Assembly: GCA_017631255.1 (NCBI GenBank) | Contig: JAGBTP010000027.1 | Coordinates: 1 to 54,379 of the forward strand | Length of the DNA: 54,379 nt | Origin: Alistipes sp. | Lineage (GTDB): Bacteria; Bacteroidota; Bacteroidia; Bacteroidales; Rikenellaceae | Direction of reading: 5' to 3' | Shown: positions 35,336 to 44,524 of the stretch, piece after piece | How positions within the stretch are numbered: the stretch's first letter is position 1 | Layout of the letters: each line of letters starts with the position of its first letter | Notes under the pieces: model-generated | The model's database searches: none | What the model was told of the DNA's origin: nothing | The model's input: only the letters and a program-made list of their open reading frames with translations | Position numbers and translations under genes: made by a program

Positions 35336-36622
35336 CTAACGCCTGCGGCGGATGACCAGCGCCAAGCATAGTAGTGCCAACAGCACGAAGATGGAGAATA
35401 CCGAGCGGAAGCCCATCTCTGGGGTCTCGAGATACTTCGAGAAGGGGTACATCTCGTTAACAAGACAGGCGGCATCCCATATCGCCGAAAACATCGTCAA
35501 GCTCGAGATGAAGAAGAGCAAGTTGTTCATTCGTGAGTCTACCCTCTTCTCACGCAACATATTCTGCCTCTCGATGCGCTCGTAGATGCGGCTCTTTTCG
35601 GGTGCTATCTCCAGCGCCTCTTGTATCTGCGTATTGACCATTCGTGGCAGGAAGTTGTACGATATATCGGGGAAGTAGTGCTTGCCCTCGAACATATCAT
35701 ACATCTCGCTCATCATCGACTTACGCATCGCAAAGCAGTTCTTGAGCGATGAGTCGTAGTTGTTATTGAGGTCGAAGAGGTAGACCTTGACAAAGATGCC
35801 GTAGAGGTATATCATACCGAAGTAGTTGTCCACCCAATTCCTGATTGTACCCTCAGAGAGTCGCTGTCCCATCATCGTGAAGGTGTCGAATAGGGCCAGA
35901 GCCTTCCAGTCGTTGAACACCGATATGCGGTTGGTCTTGACAATCTTTTCGAGATACTCCTCGCTCGGTGCTTCGGGGGCCGACATATCGTGGTTGTCGA
36001 TGCGCGTGAGTGTACCGAACTCGTAGATAAGCATATCGCTGTCCATCGACTTGGTTTTTTCGTCGTCGAGTGCCACCACCTGAAAGAGCTTAAACTTATT
36101 ACCATAGAGCAACATAGCATCGTAGGCGCCCTTCATCTGCGCATCTCGACCACTAAGCTGCACCGAGTCACATAGGCGCATTATCGGCTTGATGGCCACC
36201 TCGATGAATGGTTTGAGTGTACCGTTGGCGTAGTCCACACCCGTAAAATTACGCAGCTTGGACATCACCAGCGTTATGTCGTTATGTGACTGGCTCGACA
36301 TCGAAACCATAATGCTATACAACACCACATTGAAGGGGCAGATATACAACTCCAAGCGGTCAACTGTGAACTTATGCGTACGCTGACAAAGGGTTAGCTC
36401 CACCTCTTTATTTATCGTCATCTCGTATCGCTCGATGCCCTCGATGCCTCTATCACGGTCACCGAAGCACATATCGTAGAACTTTGGATAGTAGTAACGA
36501 TGACCCAAGGCGCGCTCCTCAGGAGTCTTAACCTTATAACGCCAAGCGGCATCGACAGTCGTAGGCGTGAGGCATCTGCCGGCGCTCGAGAAGTTACCAC
36601 ATAATATACCGGTGTATTGCAT
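35336..36622 (-). CDS. Protein with CorA-like layout: two C-terminal membrane helices
   Basis: Family not recognised. The 428-aa protein has a beta-rich N-terminal half with DxD and aromatic clusters and a helical middle (about 235-360, including 'YIYGIFVKVYLF'-like and long charged helices). Two membrane helices sit at the very end, at about 366-385 and 406-424, followed by RRRR. That order, soluble N-terminus, long helix, two closing helices, is that of CorA-type channels, though the GMN motif of CorA is absent. No signal peptide. It lies divergent from a large STAND NTPase, with 167 bases between the two start codons, each with its own promoter box. A membrane-acting effector controlled by the NTPase is a reasonable guess. 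Confidence 0.55.
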   Translation of the reverse strand: MQYTGILCGNFSSAGRCLTPTTVDAAWRYKVKTPEERALGHRYYYPKFYDMCFGDRDRGIEGIERYEMTINKEVELTLCQRTHKFTVDRLELYICPFNVVLYSIMVSMSSQSHNDITLVMSKLRNFTGVDYANGTLKPFIEVAIKPIMRLCDSVQLSGRDAQMKGAYDAMLLYGNKFKLFQVVALDDEKTKSMDSDMLIYEFGTLTRIDNHDMSAPEAPSEEYLEKIVKTNRISVFNDWKALALFDTFTMMGQRLSEGTIRNWVDNYFGMIYLYGIFVKVYLFDLNNNYDSSLKNCFAMRKSMMSEMYDMFEGKHYFPDISYNFLPRMVNTQIQEALEIAPEKSRIYERIERQNMLREKRVDSRMNNLLFFISSLTMFSAIWDAACLVNEMYPFSKYLETPEMGFRSVFSIFVLLALLCLALVIRRRR

Positions 36623-36654
36623 AGCGTATTGCGTGTGTTAGGTTTCTTATTATA

Positions 36655-36662
36655 CAAAGGTA
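36655..36662 (-). promoter_or_regulatory. -7 box for the CorA-like gene
   Basis: CAAAGGTA on the plus strand reads TACCTTTG on the minus strand, 33 bases upstream of the ATG at 36622. Confidence 0.5.
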
Positions 36663-36691
36663 TATAATTTCTACTATTTTAGCTAATCTGG

Positions 36692-36722
36692 TTGGTTATT
36701 TTCAAAAAAAATAGTAACTTCG
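36692..36722 (+). promoter_or_regulatory. Promoter of the STAND NTPase gene
   Basis: TTG at 36692-36694 and TAACTTCG at 36715-36722 (one mismatch to TAnnTTTG), with 20 bases between them. It overlaps the upstream region of the divergent CorA-like gene, so the two could be co-regulated. Confidence 0.45.
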
Positions 36723-36789
36723 TCTACCTCTATCGGCCACCTATGGCGTGGCTGAGAGGCACATTCACAGAGTACCAACCCACACAGCT

Positions 36790-39700
36790 ATGAAGAACTA
36801 CACCCACCTACGCAGCTACGACAGTACATATATCAGCGACCTCAACGCCCTCGTTGAGCGCTCCATTGCGGATCTGCCATTTAGTATCGCCCATCCGCTC
36901 GATATGCTCTACCGAGAGTTGGAGAGCGAGAACTACGACAAGGCCAAGGACCACGCCCTCGACCTTATCGAGGTTGCGGTGCAGTGGCTCTCTATGTTTA
37001 TGTTCGTGCGCCTCAACAACAACAACAACCTACCACCTCGGAGTTTAGAGCGTTTGCAACGCGTCGTTAAGAAGATTGACGACAAGCGCGCACTATCGCT
37101 GGGCGACTGGCTAAGCGAGATATTCATCCCCATAGCCCAGAGCGCCAAGGAGGCGATGCCCGAAGATGAGCTAACGATGTCCATACATAACAACCTCTTC
37201 AAAGGCAAGAGCTGCACACTATTAGGCAGCAAGAGCGAGCCGAGTGTGGTAAATACGCGTAACGCCTACAAGGGTCACGGCACGATACTCTCGCTCGAGC
37301 TCTACCGAGGTGTTGTCTACACCCTTGAGCCGCACATCCACGCCCTGCTGCGTGCCACAGCGCCACTATGCGCTGGCGACTACATCTCTGTGGGCAAGGA
37401 GGAGCGAGAGTACTACACCCTCTCGCATAAGGGCTCGACGCCCAATGCCAAGAGCTACATCGCTGCCGACGATGAGGATGCAGTGCCTGCAAATGTCGGA
37501 CACTACTACGCCACTATCGACACTACCGAGGGTCGCACCAAGTATGACCTTCATCCGCTTATCTACTGCTCCGAGGAGGGCTATGTATATATCTTCCAGA
37601 CACTTGGCGAGGACAACATCGCCTACATCTCCTCGAACATCCACGCCGAACGCACCACGCACGACATCTACAACGACGACTTCGACCGCCTGCTGCAAAA
37701 TATCGACAAGTCGTTCGACATCTCGCGCGAGAAGAATTGGGACGAGATACAGCGCGCTATGGCCGACGAGTCGAAGCGCTACCTTGCACGCGTATATAGC
37801 GAGAAGAAGTACAACCGTGAGCTCTTTATCGACCATCGCCACCTAAGCACTATGCTGGGTGAGTTCTACGCCAGCGAGCTACCACTATTGCCACTACTCG
37901 GTGAGGCGGGTCAGGGTAAAACCAACCAGCTATGCTATTGGACCGAGGAGCATCTGGCCAACAGCGACGGCGTTATGATATTTAGCAGCAGCGACTTCTC
38001 GGTTATGAGCATCGAGGAGCGTCTGCGCTCGATATTTGGCTATGGCCCACGCCGTGATATAGCGAAGATTGTGAATATGATGCACGAGAGGGCTGTCGAG
38101 CGAGGATCGGTGATATACCTGCTCTTCGACGCCATCAACGAGTGCCTCTCCTACGCCAACGAGGATAGCGAGGCGGGACCACTGGCACTCTATAACGCCA
38201 TACATAGGCTCTTCATAGCACCACGATATAGCAACATAAAGATTGTCTTTACCTGCCGCAGCTACACCTGGAAGTCGCTCTTCAGCCCCATCGTCGAGCG
38301 CGACAAGGAGCTGCTCTACATCGGCGAGGACGACAGTGCCACCACGGTGCGAGGCTTCAACCGCGAGGAGCTCGAGGTGGCATACAAGGTCTACCAAGAG
38401 CTCTACCAGATGGGCACGCCCTTCGAGGAGCTTAGCCTCGTGGCACAGGTGAGACTCAAGGACCCGCTGATCCTGAAGATAGCATCGGTTAACTTCCTGA
38501 GCAAGAGCCTGCCAAGCGATACGGATAGCTACGCCTCTATCGCACTATTTAAGCGTTTGTTTAGCGATATGGAGCGCTCTTACGCAGGTCGCAAGCAGGG
38601 GCAGATACTTCGTGAAATTGGTAACTACATCCTCGACAGCTACCTCAGCGGCAAGGCCATAGATAGCATCCCAGAGGATATGCTCCACCACGCCTACAAC
38701 GACAGCACATCGCCGCTACACACCCTTGCGCACCTCATATACAAGGTTGACGGCACGACGATAGCCTACGGCGAGCTCATCAACCGCCCCGAACGCCCTA
38801 TTCTTAGGCTTGTGGACATCGTGGGCAGAAGCTCTAAGTCGTTGCAGTTTATATATGAGCGTCTCCTCGAGTACATCCTTGCCGAGGTGCTATACGCCAG
38901 GGGCCGCCACGGTCGTGAGGCATACAAGGCGATACCTGCCGAGGTCTACATCGACGCCATACGCCGCAGTGCGACAAATGTAGTATTTATGGGTGCGCTG
39001 CGCAACACCCTCATCCTCGACCTCCAGCACACGCACGACTACTCGACGCTGCTCACCCTTATTCGTGACCACAGCGACAACTACGAGGCGGCGGCGCTGG
39101 TAAGCGATGTCTGCAACACCCTCATTCGTGAAAACTACGAGAGCGAAATATTCACCCTCATAGGCCATATGCTCGACGCCAACATCGAGGATGGCGAGAG
39201 CGTGACCACCGAGCTAAATGCCCTGATTAAGAAGATTGACAACGGCGAGGCGAGCAGCGAGATAATCGCCAAGCATCGCGAGCTACACAGTCAACTTGAG
39301 CCTATCATACGCCTCAGGCAGATGGCTCTGGTCAACACCTTCAACGGTCTCCTACTATCGGAGTATTTCAACGAGTCGCTCTACACGCAACAGCCGTTAC
39401 AGCTCGTCTGGAGGCTTATGTGCGACCCGATAAAGGAGATTGGTAACGACGCCTGCCTCTACGCCTACTACCTTAAGAATCACAAACATACACTCGAATA
39501 TACGCCACTGCGCAGAAACATCACCGAGTACCTTGTTAGCCAAATGTACGACGACATCAAGTCACGCCGACTGCTCACCAACGCCCTTGTGGGCAGACAC
39601 CGCAAGCGTATGGTCATCTTCCTTGAATCGGCGGTGCGCATCACCACGCTGCTCATCATCGACTCGCTCCTTGAGGGTAGCACTGAGGGTCGTGCACGCG

Positions 39701-40971
39701 TGGCACAGATGCTCGAGCAGATACGCGACATTATGTGCTACATTAGTGGTCGCTGGACACTCATACGCCTCACGATACCATTCCTGCAGCTCATTATGCG
39801 CACGCAGATTACCTTCCAGAAGGTATATGTCAACAACGCAATCGAGTACCAATGCTTCTGGGACGACAGCGTTATCAAGCCCAGGAGCGAAGATGACACC
39901 TGGGACCGCGCAGCACTACGCGAGGCCACTAAATTCCTCGGTTATAGCGTCGCTCCTGCGGAGGAGCGCGCCAAGCTCGACGAGGCGTTCAAGGCCTTCC
40001 ACTCAAAAATTAAGTCGTGCTACGCCATAGGTGATAGCTTTAGCTACTTCGTCATCGAGCGTATGCTCATCGTTATGGGTACAAGTAATTGGGAGAGCGT
40101 ACGCGAGCTCTACCACGACCATCTCTTCCCCATCTGCCACCGCAGCGAGTGGTGCGACTACTCGCAGATGTCGCTGCTCTACAACCTCTTCCACACGGGC
40201 CTCAACCAGCCTCTCAAGCGCGATATCCTCGACCTCTATGCTCGTGAGGCGGAGGATTGGACGGTGCGCTGCCGTGGTGAGTTCAAGGCACGCAACAGCC
40301 ACAACGCCAACCCACGAGGCCTTTACAAGCGTAATGTGCTCGACTGGTATGGCGCGCTATACTGCACACACTCAGGCGACAACACACCTCTTGAGGGTGA
40401 CGAGCGCTGCGTGCCACTCTTCTACAAGCTCATCGACCAAGCCATTGCCGAGCGCGATAAGGAGCTGCTCTTCCACCTCCTTGAGAACATCGCCGAACTT
40501 GTCACCGATTGGGGTTTCATAAAGACCGCCTTGGCACTGCTCCATCACACGCTCTCACGCATCGAGACGCAGGAGATGATCGACGAGATAGATAGCATCA
40601 AGGTTGCACGCGACGGCATCTACACCAACGACATCGTCTCGGTGGTGGGCAGCATCCTAAGCACAGCGAAGAACTACCACCCTACCGAGGTCGACATCTT
40701 CCTTAAGCGCGACATCGCAGGCCTTAGCTTCCCCGCAATATCGCAGTATCGTGAGGAGATACTCAGCTACAATCCCAGCGGCGAGAGCCTATCGGACCTG
40801 CTGACCCATAAGTTTGGTAAGTTTGTGGTCTGGTCGCTCATCCACGAGCCTGAGGTCAACGCCTTCGCAGCGCGTGCCGTGGAGGGTGCGGTGGATGCCA
40901 AGAGTTGCTTCGAGTGGTACGATAAAACCGTGAGATTGGCATTTAGGTCGCTATTCGGGCTAAATGTATAA
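36790..40971 (+). CDS. STAND-type P-loop NTPase with N-terminal HEPN-like region
   Basis: This 1393-aa protein has three parts. Residues 1-330 contain a helical segment with RNAYKGHG (157-164), an R-N-x(4)-H arrangement like HEPN domains, and then a small beta domain ending YCSEEGYVYIFQ...AYISS. Residues of about 355-650 form the ATPase: Walker A GEAGQGKT (371-378), LLFDAINEC with the Walker B Asp at 447, and a 'KIVFTCRSYTW' sensor-like strand. Residues 700-1393 are entirely helical, like the repeat sensor of STAND proteins. This plan (effector, switch, sensor) is known from bacterial anti-phage STAND proteins. The ATG at 36790 was chosen over an in-frame GTG at 36748 because the extra residues look non-coding and sit close to the transcription start. 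No terminator follows before the next promoter. Confidence 0.7.
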   Translation: MKNYTHLRSYDSTYISDLNALVERSIADLPFSIAHPLDMLYRELESENYDKAKDHALDLIEVAVQWLSMFMFVRLNNNNNLPPRSLERLQRVVKKIDDKRALSLGDWLSEIFIPIAQSAKEAMPEDELTMSIHNNLFKGKSCTLLGSKSEPSVVNTRNAYKGHGTILSLELYRGVVYTLEPHIHALLRATAPLCAGDYISVGKEEREYYTLSHKGSTPNAKSYIAADDEDAVPANVGHYYATIDTTEGRTKYDLHPLIYCSEEGYVYIFQTLGEDNIAYISSNIHAERTTHDIYNDDFDRLLQNIDKSFDISREKNWDEIQRAMADESKRYLARVYSEKKYNRELFIDHRHLSTMLGEFYASELPLLPLLGEAGQGKTNQLCYWTEEHLANSDGVMIFSSSDFSVMSIEERLRSIFGYGPRRDIAKIVNMMHERAVERGSVIYLLFDAINECLSYANEDSEAGPLALYNAIHRLFIAPRYSNIKIVFTCRSYTWKSLFSPIVERDKELLYIGEDDSATTVRGFNREELEVAYKVYQELYQMGTPFEELSLVAQVRLKDPLILKIASVNFLSKSLPSDTDSYASIALFKRLFSDMERSYAGRKQGQILREIGNYILDSYLSGKAIDSIPEDMLHHAYNDSTSPLHTLAHLIYKVDGTTIAYGELINRPERPILRLVDIVGRSSKSLQFIYERLLEYILAEVLYARGRHGREAYKAIPAEVYIDAIRRSATNVVFMGALRNTLILDLQHTHDYSTLLTLIRDHSDNYEAAALVSDVCNTLIRENYESEIFTLIGHMLDANIEDGESVTTELNALIKKIDNGEASSEIIAKHRELHSQLEPIIRLRQMALVNTFNGLLLSEYFNESLYTQQPLQLVWRLMCDPIKEIGNDACLYAYYLKNHKHTLEYTPLRRNITEYLVSQMYDDIKSRRLLTNALVGRHRKRMVIFLESAVRITTLLIIDSLLEGSTEGRARVAQMLEQIRDIMCYISGRWTLIRLTIPFLQLIMRTQITFQKVYVNNAIEYQCFWDDSVIKPRSEDDTWDRAALREATKFLGYSVAPAEERAKLDEAFKAFHSKIKSCYAIGDSFSYFVIERMLIVMGTSNWESVRELYHDHLFPICHRSEWCDYSQMSLLYNLFHTGLNQPLKRDILDLYAREAEDWTVRCRGEFKARNSHNANPRGLYKRNVLDWYGALYCTHSGDNTPLEGDERCVPLFYKLIDQAIAERDKELLFHLLENIAELVTDWGFIKTALALLHHTLSRIETQEMIDEIDSIKVARDGIYTNDIVSVVGSILSTAKNYHPTEVDIFLKRDIAGLSFPAISQYREEILSYNPSGESLSDLLTHKFGKFVVWSLIHEPEVNAFAARAVEGAVDAKSCFEWYDKTVRLAFRSLFGLNV

Positions 40972-41001
40972 CGCGCGCAACAGAAGGAAATAGCTCGACG
41001 A

Positions 41002-41033
41002 TTTGAATAAGTTATATATTTGTTGTACTTTTG
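41002..41033 (+). promoter_or_regulatory. Promoter of the GDPD/GH2 operon
   Basis: TTTG at 41002-41005 and TACTTTTG at 41026-41033, 20 bases apart; ATG follows at 41057. Confidence 0.65.
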
Positions 41034-41056
41034 TAAAGCAACTTATATATAAAACT

Positions 41057-41911
41057 ATGATAAAAACAGGCTTAAAAATTATTATTTGTATATTGGTCCT
41101 CGGTGCGCTATGGTTTGCCATATCGTGCAACCACGCCAGGGCCACAGTTGGTACTGATAGGATGAAAGAGGATATTGTTATCACTGCGCACCGTGGCGGT
41201 GCTGGCTACGGCGCAGAGAATAGTTTGTCGTGCATACACCGCTCGCTCGAGGCGGGTGTGAAATCCATCGAGATTGATGTTCAGCTATCGAAGGATGGCC
41301 ATATCATTGTCTGCCACGACAATAAGGTTGACCGCACGACCAACGGCAAGGGCAAGGTATCGGATATGACGCTTGCCCAGTTGCGCGCACTGCGTATCGT
41401 AACCGAGTCTGGCGAGACTCTCAACGAGCCGCTGCCACTACTTAGCGAGGTGCTTGAGGCCATAGACGGCAAGGCGCACCTGCTGCTCGAGATTAAGCGT
41501 TACAAGGATACAGCCAGCGAGCTCCAAAATGCCGTTGTTGCGGAGCTTGAGCGATATAACGCTGCGGCGTGGACCACGGTGCAGTCGTTTAGCGATGTGA
41601 CGCTTAGCGAGATACACGCCCTCGACCCCGCACTGCATCTCGAGAAGCTCGCATTCTGCAAGGTGCTCGGTCTGCCACTACTCTTCGACGGCGGCTTCCG
41701 CATATATAGCCCTGAGCGCTACGCCCACATCGAGTCGATAAACTTCTTCTACGGCGGCATCTCACAGCGTTTTGTCGAGAAGCTCCATAGCCAGGGCAAG
41801 CGTGTGCGCGTGTGGACCCTCAACAGCCCCGATAAGCGCCCCAACCTCAGCGTCGATGGCATCATCACTGACTATCCTGACCTGATGATGGAACACTACG
41901 GCACCAAGTAA
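41057..41911 (+). CDS. Glycerophosphodiester phosphodiesterase, lipoprotein
   Basis: This 284-aa GDPD-family enzyme hydrolyses glycerophosphodiesters to glycerol 3-phosphate and an alcohol. The active-site blocks are clear: AHRGG (His), AENSLSCIHRSLEAGVKSIEIDVQLSKDG (metal-binding Glu and Asp), VCHDN (His), 'LLLEIKRY', and a C-terminal VWTLNSPD...GIITDYPD. A signal peptide ending FAISC (Cys24) suggests it is a lipoprotein facing the periplasm or the outside. The start at 41057 follows the promoter; the in-frame codons above it overlap the -7 box. It is 27 bases upstream of a GH2 gene and probably co-transcribed with it. Confidence 0.9.
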   Translation: MIKTGLKIIICILVLGALWFAISCNHARATVGTDRMKEDIVITAHRGGAGYGAENSLSCIHRSLEAGVKSIEIDVQLSKDGHIIVCHDNKVDRTTNGKGKVSDMTLAQLRALRIVTESGETLNEPLPLLSEVLEAIDGKAHLLLEIKRYKDTASELQNAVVAELERYNAAAWTTVQSFSDVTLSEIHALDPALHLEKLAFCKVLGLPLLFDGGFRIYSPERYAHIESINFFYGGISQRFVEKLHSQGKRVRVWTLNSPDKRPNLSVDGIITDYPDLMMEHYGTK

Positions 41912-41938
41912 CTGATTATCAACAAATAAACATACACT

Positions 41939-44437
41939 ATGAGACGACTACTTATATCACTACTCTGCCTGCTGAGCCTTGCAACGACACTCAGCGCACA
42001 GGTACGCACCGAGCGACTCTTGGAAAAGGGTTGGCGCTTCTCGCGCGAGGATAGCCCCACATTCGTTGAGCCCAACTACGACGACAGCGCGTGGCAGCAA
42101 GTGGTGATACCACACGACTGGGCAATTTATGGACCGTTTAGCATCAACAACGATAGGCAGAATGTCGCCATCACACAGGATGGTCAGAAGGAGGCGATGG
42201 AGCACGCTGGCCGTACCGGAGGTCTGCCATTCGTAGGCGTAGGCTGGTATCGCCTTAGCCTCGAGGTACCTGAGTATAAGGCGGGTAAGCGCGTGACGCT
42301 CATCTTTGATGGTGCTATGAGCAACGCCCACCTCTATGTAAATGGGAGCTTCGTAGGTAATTGGCCATATGGCTACAACGCCTTCCACTTCGACATCACG
42401 CCATACCTATGCGAGGGCAAGGAGAACACCATCGCCGTACGCCTTGAGAACGAGCCCGAGTCATCGCGTTGGTACCCAGGCGCAGGTCTCTACCGCAATG
42501 TACACCTTGTGGTTACGGAGGATACCTACATACCCGTATGGGGCACGCAGATAACAACACCTCGCGTGACTGATAGTCATGCTGAAGTGGTGGTGCGCAC
42601 CAAGTTCGAGCTTGGCGAGGGTGCTAAGTCTGAACATTGCCTCCTTGTAACCGAGATTTTGGACCCTGCTGGCAAGGTTGTAGCACAGGGCCAGGCTAAG
42701 GAGTGCATCTACGAGGGTGGCGTTATGGAGCAGAGTCTCGATGTCGTGGCGCCAGAGCTTTGGAGCATCGAGGAGCCACACCTCTACACCGCCAAGTCGC
42801 AGCTATACTACGACGGCGAGCTTAAGGATGAGAAACTTACCGTATTTGGCATCCGCACCATCGAGATCATCCCCGACGAGGGCTTCTTCCTTAACGGCAA
42901 GATGGTTAAGTTCCAGGGCGTGTGCAACCACCACGACCTCGGTCCACTGGGCGCTGCTGTTAGCGATGCCGCCATCCGCCGCCAGATACGCATACTCAAG
43001 GATATGGGCTGCAACGCCATCCGCACATCGCACAATATGCCAGCACCGGAGCTTGTCACCGCCTGCGATCAGATGGGTATGATGCTTATGCTCGAGTCGT
43101 TCGACGAGTGGCGCACACCAAAGCTCGCAAACGGCTACCATAAGTATTTCGACGAGTGGGCAGAGCGCGACCTTGTTAACCTAATCCACCACTTCCGCAA
43201 CAATCCGAGCGTGGTGATGTGGTGCATCGGCAACGAGGTGCCCGATCAGGGCGATAAGATTTGGGGCTCGAAGCTCTCGCGTATGTTGCAGGACATCTGC
43301 CACCGTGAGGACCCTACACGCCCCGTAACGCAGGGTATGGATCAGCCACAGAATGTGGTCTACAACAATATGGCGGCGATGATGGATGTTGCGGGCTTCA
43401 ACTACCGTGCATACCACTACGGCGTCAACTACTGCTACCTACCTCAGCAGATTGTCCTCGGCTCGGAGACAGCCTCTACGGTGAGCAGCCGTGGCGTATA
43501 TAAGTTCCCCGTTGAGCGCCGCTCGATGGCTAAGTACGACGACCACCAGGCATCATCATACGATGTTGAACACTGCGGATGGTCGAACCTACCTGAGGAT
43601 GATTGGCTCTGGCACGATGAGTGGTCGTGGGCTATTGGTGAGTTCGTGTGGACGGGCTTCGACTACCTCGGTGAGCCTACGCCATACTATACCGACTGGC
43701 CAAGCCACTCGTCACTCTTCGGCATCATCGACCTTGCGGGTCTCCCTAAGGATAGATACTACCTCTACCGCAGCCATTGGAACAAGGAGGCTGAGACGCT
43801 TCACATCCTCCCACATTGGAGCTGGCACGGTATGGATGGCCAGAACATACCTATCTTCGTCTACACCAACTACCCCTCTGCCGAGCTCTTCATCAACGGC
43901 GTGAGTCAGGGCGTGCGCACCAAGGATATGAGCGTAACGCTGGAGAATAGCGCTACGCAGGAGGCCGAGGCGAGCCTTATGCGTCAGAAGCGCTACCGCC
44001 TAATGTGGATGGATACGAAGTATGAACCTGGCACAGTGAAGGTTGTGGCATACAACGAGGCGGGCGAGGCCGTTGCCGAGCGCGAGATGCACACCGCGGG
44101 CAAGCCACATCACATTGAGCTAAGCGTCGACCGCAGCATCATCACTGCTGATGGTCGCGATATGGCCTTTGTCACCGTGAGCGTTGTCGATGCTAATGGC
44201 AACCTCTGCCCCGATGCCGACCACCTCATCGAGTACAGCGTCGAGGGTGAGGGCTTCTATCGCGCAGGTGCGAGCGGCGACCCCGTATCACTCGAGCTCT
44301 TCCACGAGCCAAAGATGAAGCTCTTTAAGGGTATGATGACCGCTATCGTTCAGAGCAACGGCACAGCGGGCAAGATAACCCTTAAGGCCAAGGCCAAGGG
44401 CGTGCGTAGCGCAAAGATTGAGATTGTAGCTAAGTAG
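41939..44437 (+). CDS. Glycoside hydrolase family 2 (beta-galactosidase-like)
   Basis: This 832-aa exported enzyme (signal peptide to about LSAQ) has the GH2 domain order. The sugar-binding jelly roll is at about 25-190 (DSAWQQVVIPHDWAIYGPF, 'LYVNGSFVGNWPYGYNAF'), then the Ig-like domain, and a TIM barrel from about 300. The acid/base Glu is in CIGNEV (Glu433). A second Glu in GEFVWTGFDYLGEPTPYY (Glu568) is the probable nucleophile. Extra Ig-like or DUF4982-type domains close the protein, as in many Bacteroidales GH2 enzymes that act on host or dietary glycans. The linkage and sugar cannot be read from sequence. No SusC/SusD pair is next to it, so it is not part of a usual polysaccharide locus. 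Confidence 0.9.
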   Translation: MRRLLISLLCLLSLATTLSAQVRTERLLEKGWRFSREDSPTFVEPNYDDSAWQQVVIPHDWAIYGPFSINNDRQNVAITQDGQKEAMEHAGRTGGLPFVGVGWYRLSLEVPEYKAGKRVTLIFDGAMSNAHLYVNGSFVGNWPYGYNAFHFDITPYLCEGKENTIAVRLENEPESSRWYPGAGLYRNVHLVVTEDTYIPVWGTQITTPRVTDSHAEVVVRTKFELGEGAKSEHCLLVTEILDPAGKVVAQGQAKECIYEGGVMEQSLDVVAPELWSIEEPHLYTAKSQLYYDGELKDEKLTVFGIRTIEIIPDEGFFLNGKMVKFQGVCNHHDLGPLGAAVSDAAIRRQIRILKDMGCNAIRTSHNMPAPELVTACDQMGMMLMLESFDEWRTPKLANGYHKYFDEWAERDLVNLIHHFRNNPSVVMWCIGNEVPDQGDKIWGSKLSRMLQDICHREDPTRPVTQGMDQPQNVVYNNMAAMMDVAGFNYRAYHYGVNYCYLPQQIVLGSETASTVSSRGVYKFPVERRSMAKYDDHQASSYDVEHCGWSNLPEDDWLWHDEWSWAIGEFVWTGFDYLGEPTPYYTDWPSHSSLFGIIDLAGLPKDRYYLYRSHWNKEAETLHILPHWSWHGMDGQNIPIFVYTNYPSAELFINGVSQGVRTKDMSVTLENSATQEAEASLMRQKRYRLMWMDTKYEPGTVKVVAYNEAGEAVAEREMHTAGKPHHIELSVDRSIITADGRDMAFVTVSVVDANGNLCPDADHLIEYSVEGEGFYRAGASGDPVSLELFHEPKMKLFKGMMTAIVQSNGTAGKITLKAKAKGVRSAKIEIVAK

Positions 44438-44455
44438 CTCTCAACCGCATAGACA

Positions 44456-44499
44456 AAAATTAGGGTGTGTCCACAGTGTCGTGAACACACCCTAATTTT
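44456..44499. terminator. Shared terminator, GH2 gene and RND operon
   Basis: AAAATTAGGGTGTGT and ACACACCCTAATTTT form a 15-bp perfect stem with a 14-base loop. The ends are T-rich on both strands, and it sits between two converging genes. Confidence 0.88.
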
Positions 44500-44524
44500 A
44501 TCGTTTTAGAATCGACGCGAGTGG

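Noticed and set aside
36748-36789. GTG start 42 bases upstream for the STAND protein
   Set aside because: It would leave about 18 bases after the likely transcript start, and the added residues have no support; the ATG at 36790 is preferred.
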